Positions 7,723 to 18,440 of a DNA stretch of 64,000 nucleotides are shown here, piece after piece. Under the pieces are notes generated by a model. The model saw only the letters and a list, made by a program, of their open reading frames with translations, was not told the origin of the DNA and ran no database searches. Position 1 is the stretch's first letter. Every line of letters begins with the position of its first letter. Made by a program: the position numbers and the translations under genes. Location: the NCBI GenBank assembly GCA_963769255.1, contig CAVYKV010000001.1, positions 3,286,001 to 3,350,000 on the forward strand, read 5' to 3'. Source of the stretch: JAKACA01 sp963769255. GTDB lineage: Bacteria > Actinomycetota > Acidimicrobiia > Acidimicrobiales > Bog-793.

Positions 7723-9551
7723 TGGCCGAGCTCGAGACGCACGAGTACGACGTCATCGTCATCGGCGCCGGCGGCGCCGGCATGCGGGCCGCCATCGAGT
7801 CGCTCCGGCTCGGCGCCCGCACGGCCCTCATCTGCAAGTCGCTCCTCGGCAAGGCGCACACCGTCATGGCCGAAGGTGGCATGGCGGCTGCCATGGGCAA
7901 CGTCTGGCCGCAGGACAACTGGCAGGTGCACTTCCGCGACACCATGCGCGGCGGCAAGATGCTCAACAACTGGCGCATGGCGCAGCTGCACGCCGAGGAG
8001 GCGCCCGACCGCGTCCTACGAGCTCGAGGAGTGGGGAGCCCTCTTCGACCGCACGGCGGACGGCCGCATCCTGCAGCGGGACTTCGGCGGCCACCGCTAC
8101 GCCCGCCTCGCCCACGTCGGCGACCGCACCGGTCTCGAGATGATCCGCACCCTGCAGAACCGGGCCGTCTCGCTCGGCATCGACGTCTTCATGGAGTGCA
8201 AGATCATCCGCCTCCTGAAGGGCGGCGACGGGGCCGTGAACGGTGCCGTCGGGCTGTGGCGGGAGAGCGGCGAGTTCGTCACCTTCTCCGCCAAGGCGGT
8301 CGTGCTCGCCACCGGTGGCGTCGGCAAGACGTGGAAGTTCACCTCCAACTCCTGGGAGTGCACGGGTGACGGCCACGCCCTCGCCCTCTGGGCCGGCGCC
8401 GACCTCATCGACATGGAAGTCGTGCAGTTCCACCCGACGGGGATGGTCTGGCCACCGTCCGCCCGCGGGCTGCTCGTCACCGAGGGCGTGCGGGGCGACG
8501 GCGGCGTGCTGAAGAACGTGAGCGGCGAGCGCTTCATGTTCAACTACATCTCGCCGTACTTCGCGGCCGAGACGGCCGACACGATCGAAGAGGCGGACAA
8601 GTGGTACGACGACAAGGTCGACTACCGGCGGCCGCCCGAGCTGCTGCCCCGTGACGAGGTCGCCCGCGCCATCAACACCGAGGTGAAGGCCGGGACGGGG
8701 CAGCCCGCACGGCGGCGTCTTCCTCGACATCGCCTCCCGCCGTTCCGCCGAGGAGATCAAGCGCCGCCTGCCCTCCATGTACCACCAGTTCAAGCAGCTG
8801 GCCGACGTCGACATCACCGTGGACGCCATGGAGGTCGGACCGACCTGCCACTACATCATGGGCGGCGTCCGGGTGGAGGCGGACACGACCGCCACGACCG
8901 TGCCCGGCCTGTACGCCGCCGGCGAGGTGGCGGGCGGCATGCACGGCGCCAACCGGCTCGGCGGCAACTCCCTCTCGGACCTCGTCGTCTTCGGGCGACG
9001 CGCCGGCCTCGCCGCCGGCGAGTACGCCCTCGGCCGCCCGGCCATCCCCCTCGACGAGGCGGCCGTCGGGGCGGTGACCGAGCACGCCCTTGGCTACTTC
9101 CGCAACGAGTCGGGCGAGAACCCCTACACCGTCCACTACGCCCTGCAGGACACCATGCAGGATCTCGTCGGCATCATCCGCACCGAGAGCGAGCTGCAGG
9201 AGGCGAAGGTGCTCCTCGTCGACCTGGCGGCGCGGGCGGCCAAGGCCTCCGTGGAGGGCGCCCGGGCCTTCAACCCCGGCTGGCACCTCGCCCTCGACCT
9301 CGAGTCGATGCTCGGGTGCGCCTCCTGCACGACGCTGTCGGCCATCGAGCGGCACGAGAGCCGGGGCGGCCACACGCGGGAGGACTACCCGAAGGCCGAC
9401 CCGGAGCTCGAGAAGGTCAACATGGTCTCCCGCCTGCGCGACGGTGAGGTCGTCGTCGCCCCCGAGCCGAAGCCGGTCATGCCGCCCGAGCTCGCCGAGC
9501 TCTTCGAGGAGGCGAAGGCATCATCGAGTGCCCAGGGCGAGATCGTCATGA
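7722..9551 (+). CDS. sdhA: succinate dehydrogenase flavoprotein subunit (Sdh1 type), frameshifted
   Basis: Oxidises succinate to fumarate with covalently bound FAD, on the inner face of the membrane. Visible motifs: FAD-binding 'VIGAGGAGMRA', flavin-linking 'GKAHTVMAEGG', substrate motif 'QFHPTGMVWP', 'VTEGVRGDGG', 'GGMHGANRLGGNSLSDL'. It matches the mycobacterial Rv0248c type closely. The coding sequence is broken by an extra C near 8015, an extra A at about 8695 and one further shift near 9515, after which the frame reaches TGA 9549-9551 overlapping the ATG of sdhB. Conserved residues resume directly after each break, so I take the breaks as sequence errors. The stretch between the last break and the stop is the least certain part. 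Confidence 0.85.
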
Positions 9552-10392
9552 AGCTGTGGCGGGGCGACGCCTCCGGCGGCGACTTCGTCGACCTACCGCA
9601 TCCCCGCCCAGGAGGGCGAGGTCGTCCTCGACGTCGTCCACCGCATCCAGGCGACGCAGGCCCCCGACCTCGCCGTGCGCTGGAACTGCAAGGCGGGCAA
9701 GTGCGGCTCCTGCTCGGCCGAGGTCAACGGGCGTCCCCGCCTCATGTGCATGACCCGCATGAGCACGCTGCCGCCCGGCGAGATCACCATCTCGCCCATG
9801 CGCGCCTTCCCCGTCATGCGGGACCTCGTCACCGACGTCTCCTACAACTTCGAGGTGGCGAAGCTCATCCCGGCCTTCACGCCGGCGGCCCGGCCGGCCG
9901 AGGGCGTACCGCATGGCCCAGGTCGACATCGACCGCGGGCAGGAGTTCCACAAGTGCATCGAGTGCTTCTTGTGTCAGAACGTCTGTCACGTCATCCGCG
10001 ACCACGAGGACAACAAACCCCGCTACGCCGGCCCGAGGTTCTTCGTCCGCCTCGCCGAGCTCGAGATGCACCCCCTCGACACCCTCGACCGCCGCAACTA
10101 CATCTCCGAGCGAATGGGCATCGGGCTGTGCAACATCACGAAGTGCTGCACGGAGGTCTGCCCGGAGGACATCCACATCACCGACAACGCCATCATCCCG
10201 TTGAAAGAGCGTGTCGTCGACGCCCGCTACGACCCCGTGGCCTGGCTCGGGCGCAAGCTCCTCGGGCGGCCTTCCCCCCTCCCGGCGGCGGCCGCCGCCG
10301 AGCACACGGGCGCCGCCGCCCTCGCCGCCCGCAACGGCTCGTCGCCGAACGGCGCTGCCGGCGCCGCCGCAGGGGACGGCGCGGCGGGCTGA
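9548..10392 (+). CDS. sdhB: succinate dehydrogenase iron-sulfur subunit (Sdh1 type), frameshifted
   Basis: Carries electrons from FAD to the quinone site. The N-terminal plant-type ferredoxin domain has 'CKAGKCGSCSAEVNG' plus 'RLMC' for [2Fe-2S]; the C-terminal part has 'CIECFLCQNVC' and 'CNITKCCTEVCP' for the [4Fe-4S] and [3Fe-4S] clusters. Two indels split it: an extra C near 9592 and a one-base gain or two-base loss near 9906. The ~45-residue C-terminal extension after 'LGRKLLGRPS' is Ala/Gly-rich, longer than in mycobacterial Rv0247c, and looks disordered. Its ATG overlaps the sdhA stop (ATGA). Confidence 0.87.
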
Positions 10393-10848
10393 GTGGGAGT
10401 GGCTCCCGAGACCGCCGTCGCCTTCCTCTCCTCCGCCTGGTTCGACGCCCTCGCGGCCGCCCTTGCCGGCGCCCCCGCCTCCGACGGAGCGCCCTTCGCC
10501 CTCGGGCAGCTGGTGACGGACGTGCCCGACGGGGCCGGCGTTGAGGGCGAAGACGCCTCGGCCGGCGGGGAGGGCGGCGCAGCCGCCGGGGAGGTCGCCT
10601 ACACGATCCGGCTCGGCGGGGGGCGGGCCGCCTCCCTCGAGCGCGGCAGCGTGGCCCGCGCCGACGCCGTCGTCGTCACGGAGTACGCCGACGCCCGCGC
10701 CCTCGCCGCCGGCGAGGCCTCGGCGAGCTCCCTCATCGCCAGCGGCCGCATCAAGATCCGGGGCGACGCCGCACGGCTCGTCGAGGTCGCCGAAGCCCTG
10801 CAGCAGGCGGCGGAGGCGATCGGCGGTCTTCACCTCATCGTCACCTGA
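10393..10848 (+). CDS. SCP2 sterol-binding-like domain protein
   Basis: A 151-aa soluble protein. The pattern 'VAYTIRLGGGRAASLERGS', followed by 'ADAVVVTEYADARALAAGEAS' and 'SGRIKIRGDAARLVEVAEAL', is that of the SCP2 sterol/lipid-transfer fold (beta strands, then the '...G.I...GD...l' end). A Gly/Ala-rich loop (residues ~50-70) interrupts the first half. GTG 10393 follows the sdhB stop without a gap, so it may be read from the sdh transcript; GTG 10399 is an alternative start. SCP2-like proteins bind lipids or act as accessory domains in many actinobacterial genes. Any link to respiration is inference from position only. Confidence 0.7.
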   Translation: MGVAPETAVAFLSSAWFDALAAALAGAPASDGAPFALGQLVTDVPDGAGVEGEDASAGGEGGAAAGEVAYTIRLGGGRAASLERGSVARADAVVVTEYADARALAAGEASASSLIASGRIKIRGDAARLVEVAEALQQAAEAIGGLHLIVT

Positions 10849-10915
10849 GTCGCTCTCCCCCACCACGACAGGCGGGGGTAGGCTGGGCCGATCGGATTCC
10901 ACGAAGGGAGACGGG

Positions 10916-11131
10916 ATGACGCTCACCGGGGTGATCGACGATCAAATGCTCCTCAAGTACCGACAGCTGCTCGACAATGAGGACGCTGCCTTCGACGAGT
11001 TGGAGCACGCCTATGAGGACGGCGATCGTGATCATTTCGAAGCGGACCTCTCGCAATGGGCGAACGCCGCGCGGCAGCGCCTCGTCTTCCTCCGTCAGAT
11101 GGGTCAGCAGCTCGAGCTGAAGCTCGCCTGA
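10916..11131 (+). CDS. 71-aa hypothetical protein, acidic and helical
   Basis: No family recognised. The protein is nearly all alpha-helical, acidic in its first half (DNEDAAFDELEHAYEDGDRDHFEADLSQW) and ends in a helix 'RQRLVFLRQMGQQLELKLA'; no Cys, signal or membrane segment. ATG 10916 has AAGGGAG 5 nt upstream, a good ribosome site, so I think it is a real gene. It stands alone after the sdh operon (67-bp gap) and 180 bp before the glycosyltransferase gene. It could be a small adaptor or a protein that binds a regulator. Confidence 0.65.
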   Translation: MTLTGVIDDQMLLKYRQLLDNEDAAFDELEHAYEDGDRDHFEADLSQWANAARQRLVFLRQMGQQLELKLA

Positions 11132-11313
11132 GCGGTCCCGCCGCGGCGCCTCGAGCGCTCGTAGTGGTCGACTGAACACCCGCTGTAACAAGGAGAAACT
11201 GAGGAAAAGACCTCACCATCTCGGTTCGCAACCTGTCGCGAAATGCGCCACAATGGAGGCGGCATCGTCGGCGGGCTAAGGCAAGCCCTCGGACGGGAAA
11301 AGGCGACGGGACA

Positions 11314-12858
11314 GTGGCGGCTCAGGGCTCTGGTGAGGTCCTCAAATTCTTCACGACGACTGACCTCGCGAATCGCGAGCAAGCGGCGGCATTTCCGAAG
11401 GTGCTGCTGACGAGTCATTACGCCAAAGGGCGAAAGCTGGCACCCGGCCGCCGCTCGCGGCGGCTGGCGTGGGTAGCCCTCGCCAGCCTGCTCTCGGCGA
11501 TCACGACGTTCCTCGTCATCGGTATCTCCCACCTTCTCGTCGACGGCGACACGAAGCTGTTGACCTCCCCCGCCTACCTGGAGCTCGGCGGCATCGGCGC
11601 CGGCGTCGTCGCCATCCTCGCCTGGCGGAGCCGGCCCGATCAGTCGCGGGGCGGCGCCGGCTACCTCGAGGAGTGGGTGGAGGCCGGACGGGAAGCCGCC
11701 ATCGTCGGCGTCGTGCTCGCCATCGTGGCCTTCTTCTGGCGACCGGGCGTCTTCTTCCACAGCCCGTTCTCGCGAGGAACGGTGCTCGTCTCCGTCCTTC
11801 TCGTCGCCGCCGGCCTCGGCGCCGTCCGCTCCGCCATGCGCCTCGTGCTCCTCCGCCTCCGCAAGGTCGGGCACAACCAGTCGACGGTCGTCGTCATCGG
11901 CGACGGTCCCTCCGCCGCCTCGTTCATCAAGAGCCTCGAGGTGACGACGGGCATCGGCTACCGCGTGATCGCCGCCGTGACCGAGACGGAGCTGAACCAC
12001 GACCTCGGCGGGGTCATCGAGCACATCGCCTCGGAGGTCCCCATCGACGAGGTCGTCATCGCCTCCTACACCATCTCCCCCGACCAGGTGGCCCGCCTCG
12101 TGAGCCACCCCGGCATGCGCGGCGCCCGCCTGCGGGCCGTGCCGGAGCTCTTCGGCCTGCCGCCCTCCAAGGTGCAGATCGAGCCGTTCGGGGACTTCCC
12201 GCTCCTCACGCTGTTCGAGAACCCGGTGCGCGGCCCCCACTGGGCCGTGAAGCGGGCCGTCGACGTCCTCGGGGCCTCCTTCCTCCTCACGCTCCTCGGC
12301 CTCCCCATGGCGGTCATCTCCGTCATCGTCCGCATGACGTCGCCAGGGCCCGTGCTCTTCCGGCAGGAGCGCGTCGGCATGGACGGCAAGCGCTTCGAGC
12401 TGCTGAAGTTCCGCAGCATGATCTCGGGCGTCTCCGACCAGGTGCACCGGGAGTTCATGTTCCAGATGCTGGCGAACCAGGTCACGACCGGCTCGGACGC
12501 GGACACCTTCTTCAAGCTCACGGACGACCCGAGGATCACGAAGATCGGCCGGCTGCTCCGGCGCTTCTCCCTCGACGAGCTGCCGCAGCTGCTCAACGTG
12601 CTGCGGGGCGACATGAGCCTCGTCGGCCCCCGCCCGGCTCTCGCCTACGAGGTCGACCTCTACGAGGACTGGCAGATGCGCCGCCTCGACGTCCTCCCCG
12701 GCATGACGGGGCTCTGGCAGGTGAGCGGCCGGTCCCGCCTGAGCCCGGCCGACATGTTGCGCCTCGACGTCCACTACGCCGAGACGTGGTCGCTCTTCAA
12801 GGACTTCCTCATCATCCTGAAGACGATCCCCGCCATCGTGCGGGACGACGCCCGCTGA
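11314..12858 (+). CDS. polyprenyl glycosylphosphotransferase (exopolysaccharide initiation)
   Basis: A 514-aa WbaP/WcaJ-like enzyme that transfers a sugar-1-phosphate to undecaprenyl phosphate, the first step of a surface polysaccharide. N-terminal transmembrane helices (about residues 50-160) are followed by a Rossmann-like region starting 'STVVVIGDGPSAASF'. The C-terminal bacterial sugar-transferase domain begins with the membrane helix 'VKRAVDVLGASFLLTLLG' and holds 'FRQERVGMDGKRFELLKFRSM', 'SLDELPQLLNVLRGDMSLVGPRPAL' and 'PGMTGLWQVSGRS', all diagnostic. GTG 11314 is the first start before conserved sequence. No polysaccharide cluster surrounds it. In the 180-bp leader I see no defined element. 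Confidence 0.92.
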   Translation: MAAQGSGEVLKFFTTTDLANREQAAAFPKVLLTSHYAKGRKLAPGRRSRRLAWVALASLLSAITTFLVIGISHLLVDGDTKLLTSPAYLELGGIGAGVVAILAWRSRPDQSRGGAGYLEEWVEAGREAAIVGVVLAIVAFFWRPGVFFHSPFSRGTVLVSVLLVAAGLGAVRSAMRLVLLRLRKVGHNQSTVVVIGDGPSAASFIKSLEVTTGIGYRVIAAVTETELNHDLGGVIEHIASEVPIDEVVIASYTISPDQVARLVSHPGMRGARLRAVPELFGLPPSKVQIEPFGDFPLLTLFENPVRGPHWAVKRAVDVLGASFLLTLLGLPMAVISVIVRMTSPGPVLFRQERVGMDGKRFELLKFRSMISGVSDQVHREFMFQMLANQVTTGSDADTFFKLTDDPRITKIGRLLRRFSLDELPQLLNVLRGDMSLVGPRPALAYEVDLYEDWQMRRLDVLPGMTGLWQVSGRSRLSPADMLRLDVHYAETWSLFKDFLIILKTIPAIVRDDAR

Positions 12859-12862
12859 CGCG

Positions 12863-13864
<1,002 letters not shown>

Positions 13865-13889
13865 GGGATCGGAGACTATCTGGACCGGC

Positions 13890-15086
13890 TCAGAGCCGGT
13901 CGACGATGGCGGCGGCGAACTCGCTGCAGCGCACCTCCGTCGCCCCCTCCATGAGGCGGGCGAAGTCGTAGGTGACGATCTTGTCGGCGATCGTGTGCTC
14001 GAGGGCCCGCACGATGTCGGCGGCGGCGTCCGCCCAGCCGATGTACTCGTACATGAGGGCTCCGGAGAGCAGCAACGAACCGGGGTTGACCTTGTCCAGC
14101 CCGGCGTACTTCGGGGCCGTGCCGTGAGTCGCCTCGAAGATGCCGTGGCCCGTGACGTAGTTGATGTTGCCTCCGGGAGCGATGCCGATGCCGCCCACCT
14201 GGGCGGCAAGGGCGTCGGAGAGGTAGTCGCCGTTCAGGTTCGTCGTGGCGATGACGTCGAACTCGTCCGGCCGCGTGAGCACCTGCTGCAGCGTGATGTC
14301 GGCGATGGAGTCCTTCACGAGGATCTTGTCACCCGGCCTGCCGTCACAGTCGTCCCAGGCGACGGCCACGTCGGCGAACTCGTCCCGCACGACCTCGTAG
14401 CCCCAGTTGCGAAACGCCCCCTCCGTGAACTTCTGGATGTTCCCCTTGTGCACGAGGGTGACGCTGCGGCGGCCGTGCCGTACGGCGTAGACGAGGGCGG
14501 CCCGCACGAGCCGCTTCGAGCCCGTCTCCGAGACGGGCTTGAGGCCGAGGCCCGAGTCGGGACGGATGGTCCAGCCGAAGGAGGCTTCCAGGTACTCGAT
14601 GAGCTGGCGGGCCTCCGGCGTCCCCTCCTGCAGCTCGAAGCCGGCGTAGACGTCCTCCGTGTTCTCCCGGAAGATGACCATGTCGACCTTCTCGGGGTGG
14701 CGCACCGGCGAGGGCACGCCCGTGAACCAGCGCACGGGACGGAGGCAGACATAGAGGTCGAGGATCTGCCGGATGGCGACGTTGAGGGAGCGGATGCCGC
14801 CCCCGACGGGCGTCGTGAGGGGTCCCTTGATGCCGACGAGGTGGTCCCGGAAAGTCTCCACGGTCTCATCCGGGAGCCAGTCGCCCGTCTCCTTGAAGGC
14901 CTTCTCGCCGGCCAGCACCTCCTTCCACTCCACCCGCCGCCCATGCTTGCGGGCGGCGGCGTCGAGCACGAGCTTGGCGGCGGGCCAGATGTCGACGCCC
15001 GTGCCGTCGCCTTCGATGAAGGGCAGGATGGGCTCGGCGGGCACCTGCAAGGTGCCCTCGGGGGACATCGTGATCTTCTCTGGCAT
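13890..15086 (-). CDS. icd: NADP-dependent isocitrate dehydrogenase
   Basis: Converts isocitrate to 2-oxoglutarate. The 398-aa length and motifs fit the homodimeric bacterial class: 'IEGDGTGVDIWP', the substrate loop 'GGGIRSLNVAIRQILDLYVCLRPV', 'FRENTEDVYAGFE', 'LVHKGNIQKFTEGAF', 'NLNGDYLSD' and 'ATHGTAPKYAG'. ATG 15086 has GGAGACG 6 nt upstream. It leads a two-gene unit with mdh; sucCD and sdh elsewhere in the window complete neighbouring TCA steps. Confidence 0.95.
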   Translation of the reverse strand: MPEKITMSPEGTLQVPAEPILPFIEGDGTGVDIWPAAKLVLDAAARKHGRRVEWKEVLAGEKAFKETGDWLPDETVETFRDHLVGIKGPLTTPVGGGIRSLNVAIRQILDLYVCLRPVRWFTGVPSPVRHPEKVDMVIFRENTEDVYAGFELQEGTPEARQLIEYLEASFGWTIRPDSGLGLKPVSETGSKRLVRAALVYAVRHGRRSVTLVHKGNIQKFTEGAFRNWGYEVVRDEFADVAVAWDDCDGRPGDKILVKDSIADITLQQVLTRPDEFDVIATTNLNGDYLSDALAAQVGGIGIAPGGNINYVTGHGIFEATHGTAPKYAGLDKVNPGSLLLSGALMYEYIGWADAAADIVRALEHTIADKIVTYDFARLMEGATEVRCSEFAAAIVDRL

Positions 15087-15163
15087 CTACGTCTCCTGTG
15101 TCACTTGCTGGCGGAGCCTATGGCGGAACGCCGCCGCCGCGGCCGGCGCGGCAGACTTCCCCC

Positions 15164-15997
15164 ATGGACGATCTTGCCGGGAACGTTGCCGTCGTGACGG
15201 GTGCAGCCGGGGGCATCGGGCTCGCCCTCGCCCGGGCCTTCGCCGCCGAGGGCATGAGAATCGTCCTCGCCGACATCGACGCCGGCGAGCTGGCGAGGGC
15301 CTGCGAGGAGCTGCGCTCGGGCGGGGCGGACGCACTCGCCGTGCCCACCGACGTGAGCGACCCGGCCGCCGTCGAGGCGCTGCGGGACGCCACCCTCGAT
15401 GCCTTCGGGAGCGTGCACGTCGTCTGCAACAACGCCGGCGTCGGCACGGGTGGGCCGCTCTGGGAGGTGCCCCTCGAAGCCTTCGAGTGGGTCATGGGCG
15501 TCAACTTCTGGGGCGTCGTGCACGGCATCCGCACCTTCGTCCCCCACCTCGTCGCCCAGGGGACCGGTCACGTCGTCAACACGGCCTCGGCCGCCGGCCT
15601 CGTGGCCTCCCCTTTCCTCGGGCCCTACACGGCGAGCAAGTTCGCCGTCGTGGCCCTCTCCGAGACCCTCGCCATGGAGCTCGCCGGCAGCGGCGTCGCG
15701 GTCTCCGTCCTCTGCCCCCTCTGGGTGCGCACCCGCATCCACGAGTCGGGCCGCAACGCCCCGCCCGCCGTCACAGCCGCCCTCGGGGAGGGGGACCCCG
15801 GCGGCGCCGGGCGCCAGGTGATCGCCCAGCTCGTCGAGACCGGCCTCCCACCCGAGGTGGTGGCCGGGAAGGTGGTGGAGGCGGTGAAGGGGGGTGGTTT
15901 CTGGGTGCTGCCTCACGAGCAGGTGGCCGCGGCCGCCCGGCGCCGGGCCGAGAACATCACCGAGGGGGAGCGTCCCACCACGACGATCTTCGGCTGA
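15164..15997 (+). CDS. short-chain dehydrogenase/reductase (SDR)
   Basis: A 277-aa classical SDR. Visible: cofactor motif TGAAGGIG (residues ~12-19), 'ADID' after beta-2 (an acidic residue that favours NAD(H)), 'NNAGVG', the catalytic Ser in 'NTASAAG' and YTASK. The substrate loop and C-terminus ('GGGFWVLPHEQVAAAARRRAENI') resemble the actinobacterial SDRs often annotated as short-chain oxidoreductases of lipid or steroid metabolism, but the substrate cannot be read from sequence. It is divergent from icd and convergent with folD. Confidence 0.88.
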   Translation: MDDLAGNVAVVTGAAGGIGLALARAFAAEGMRIVLADIDAGELARACEELRSGGADALAVPTDVSDPAAVEALRDATLDAFGSVHVVCNNAGVGTGGPLWEVPLEAFEWVMGVNFWGVVHGIRTFVPHLVAQGTGHVVNTASAAGLVASPFLGPYTASKFAVVALSETLAMELAGSGVAVSVLCPLWVRTRIHESGRNAPPAVTAALGEGDPGGAGRQVIAQLVETGLPPEVVAGKVVEAVKGGGFWVLPHEQVAAAARRRAENITEGERPTTTIFG

Positions 15998-15998
15998 G

Positions 15999-16014
15999 CG
16001 CCCGCTCCCGGGCG
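15999..16014. terminator. hairpin between convergent SDR and folD genes
   Basis: CGCCCG-CTCC-CGGGCG, a perfect 6-bp stem in the 20-bp gap between two convergent stops. There is no T-run; a bidirectional terminator is likely but not shown. Confidence 0.45.
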
Positions 16015-16017
16015 GCC

Positions 16018-16881
16018 TCAGGCGCGAGCGGCCCGCCGCTCGGCGGCGCGCACGGCGTTGCGCAGCAGCATCGCCCTCGTCATGGGGCCGACGCCTCCAA
16101 GGCGGGGCGTGATCCAACCGGCGACCTCGGCCACCTCGTCGGCCACGTCGGAGAGGAGCTTCTTGCCCTCCCAGGTCGTCCCCGCCCCCACGACGGCGGC
16201 GCCCGGCTTCACCATGTCCGGCGTCACGAGGTGGGCCCGGCCGGCGGCGGCGATGACGATGTCGCCCTGGCTGACGTAGGGAGCGAGATCCTTCACGCCC
16301 GTGTGCACGACGGTGACGGCGGCGTTGCAGCCGGGGCGCTTCAGGGTGAGCAGCATGGCGAGGGGGCGCCCGATGGTGAGGCCGCGCCCGATGATGACGA
16401 CGTGGCGGCCTTCCACCTCGACGCCGTAGAAGTGGAGCATCTCGAGGATGCCGGCCGGCGTGCAGGGGAGCGGGCCCGGCGTGCCCATGACGAGGCGCCC
16501 GAGGTTGACGGGATGGAGTCCGTCCACGTCCTTCTCCGGGTCGACGGCGAGGAGGGCCTCCTCCTCGTCGAGGCCGCGCGGCAGGGGCAGCTGGATGAGG
16601 TAGCTGTCGATGGCGGGGTTGGCGTTGAAGCCGGCCACGACGTCGAGGAGCTGCGCCTGCGTCGTGTCGGCGGGCAGGTACTCGCCGAAGGAGGCGATCC
16701 CGATCTCTTCGCAGTCCTCGTGCTTCTTCGCCACGTAGCGGTGGCTCGGGGCGTCGTCGCCCACGAGGATGGTGCCAAGGCCGGGCTGCACGCCAACTGC
16801 CGCCAGCCCTTTCACCGTCTCTCTCAGCTCGGCCTTGATCTGCTGGGCAAGGGCCTCCCCGTCCATCAGCGTCGCCGTCAT
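16018..16881 (-). CDS. folD: bifunctional methylenetetrahydrofolate dehydrogenase/cyclohydrolase
   Basis: Interconverts 5,10-methylene-THF and 10-formyl-THF, the one-carbon donor that PurN and PurH use. The 287-aa protein has the catalytic Lys motif 'YVAKKHEDC', 'QLPLPRGLDEEEAL', 'DVDGLHPVNLG' and the nucleotide motif 'IGRGLTIGRPLAMLL'. It lies 36 bp downstream of purH on the same strand, so purN-purH-folD form a metabolically coherent operon. Confidence 0.95.
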   Translation of the reverse strand: MTATLMDGEALAQQIKAELRETVKGLAAVGVQPGLGTILVGDDAPSHRYVAKKHEDCEEIGIASFGEYLPADTTQAQLLDVVAGFNANPAIDSYLIQLPLPRGLDEEEALLAVDPEKDVDGLHPVNLGRLVMGTPGPLPCTPAGILEMLHFYGVEVEGRHVVIIGRGLTIGRPLAMLLTLKRPGCNAAVTVVHTGVKDLAPYVSQGDIVIAAAGRAHLVTPDMVKPGAAVVGAGTTWEGKKLLSDVADEVAEVAGWITPRLGGVGPMTRAMLLRNAVRAAERRAARA

Positions 16882-16917
16882 CTCGCTCCTCCTCGTCGTG
16901 TCGAACGCAACCAGAGC

Positions 16918-18440
16918 TCAGTGCCGAAAGTGGCGCTCGTCTGTCAGGACGAGTGCGATGCCGCTCTCGTCGGCGGCAGCCACCACTTCGTCGTCCCGGA
17001 GGGAACCTCCCGGCTCGACGACGGCGCCCACGCCCGCCTCCACGACGGCATCCAGCCCGTCCCGGAAGGGGAAGAAGGCATCGCTGGCGGCGACCCCGCC
17101 GGCGGCTCTCCCCCGGCCTTGCGGCCGGCGATACGGGCGGCGTCGACACGACTCTGCTGACCACAGCCTACGCCCACCACCTGTCGTCCGTTGGCGAGCA
17201 CGATGGCGTTCGAGGAGGTGCGGGCACACACGAGCCAGGCGAGCTCGAGATCGCGCCACTGCTCGGGCGTCGGGGCCACCTTCGTGGCGACCCGCCAGGT
17301 GTCGCGAGCGGCGAGGAGGCGGTCCGGCTCCTGCACGAGGAAACCCCCGTCGATCTGCCGCAGCCGGCAGCCGAGGGGGCCCGGCGCCGTGGCGGTGAGG
17401 GCACGCATGTTCTTGCGCCGGCCGGCGAAGAGCTCGAGCACCCGGTCGCTGTAGCCGGGTGCCACGAGGACGTCGGCGAGCGGGTTGGCGACGATGGCCT
17501 CCCCGAGCTCGTCGTCGACGGCGCCGGAGACCGCCACGATGCCCCCGAAGGCGGAGGTGGGATCGGCCTCGAAGGCGAGCCGGTAGGCCGTGGTGGCGTC
17601 CTCGGCGACGGCGGCACCGCACGGGTTGGCGTGCTTGACGATGACGGCGGCGGCCGTGCCCTCGAGCGCCGCCAGCTCCTGCACGAGGCGCCAGGCGAAG
17701 TCGGCGTCGAAGAGGTTGAGGTAGGAGAGCTCGCGGCCGCCGTGCTGCACGGCCGAGTCCCACCAGCCCGGCAGGCCGCCCATCACCCGGTAGCGGGCGC
17801 CCTCCTGGTGCGGGTTCTCCCCGTAGCGCAGCGACTGGGCGTGTTCGAGGGCGAGGTGGAGCGTGGGTGGGAGCTCGGCCGGCTGCCCCGGTTGGGGCCG
17901 GTCGAACCAGGAGACGATGGCGGCGTCGTACGCCGCCACATGGGCGAAGGCCGCCCGGGCGAGGCGCCGGCGGGTGACCTCCGTCACCTCGCCCTCCCGC
18001 CGCAGCTCGTCGAGGACGGCCCCGTACTCGCCGGGGTCGACGACGACGGCGACGTGGGCGTGGTTCTTGGCAGCGGCCCTGACCATGGTGGGGCCGCCGA
18101 CGTCGATGGTGTCGATGGAGGGCCGCGCCGTGAAGGGATAGAGGTTGCAGGCCACGAGACCGATGGGTTCGATGCCCTGCGAGGCGAGATCCGCCACGTG
18201 CTCGGGTTTGTCGAGGTCGGCGAGGATGCCCCCGTGGATGGCGGGGTGCAGCGTCTTGACACGGCCATCGAGCATCTCGGGCGCCCCCGTGACGGCCTCC
18301 ACGGTGCGGTGGGCGATGCCGGCCTCGGCGAGGGCCGTGGCCGTCCCGCCGCTCGCCACGATCTCGACGCCCAGCTTCTCGAGACCACGGGCGAAGGGCT
18401 CGAGGCCCGTCTTGTCGTAGACGGAGAGCAAGGCCCTCAT
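16918..18440 (-). CDS. purH: AICAR formyltransferase / IMP cyclohydrolase, one frameshift
   Basis: Last two steps of purine synthesis to IMP. The N-terminal cyclohydrolase domain starts 'MRALLSVYDKTGLEPFARGL' and has 'SGGTATAL' and 'GRVKTLHPAIHGG'; the transformylase part has 'LRYGENPHQ', 'VKHANPCG' and, at the end, 'ASDAFFPFRDGLD'. One base is missing in the C-run at 17110-17114 (a G-run in the coding strand), so the final ~65 residues lie in another frame and end at TGA 16920-16918. ATG 18440 overlaps the purN stop (ATGA), which indicates translational coupling. Confidence 0.93.

Noticed and set aside
11180..11313. Possible riboswitch (c-di-GMP or c-di-AMP type) in the leader of the glycosylphosphotransferase
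   Set aside because: Purine-rich stretches and small stems are there, but I could not match the conserved core of any riboswitch class.
15101..17164. 687-codon minus-strand open frame across the SDR gene and folD
   Set aside because: It is rich in Arg, Gly and Pro, lies antisense to the SDR gene and out of frame with folD and purH; no family resemblance.
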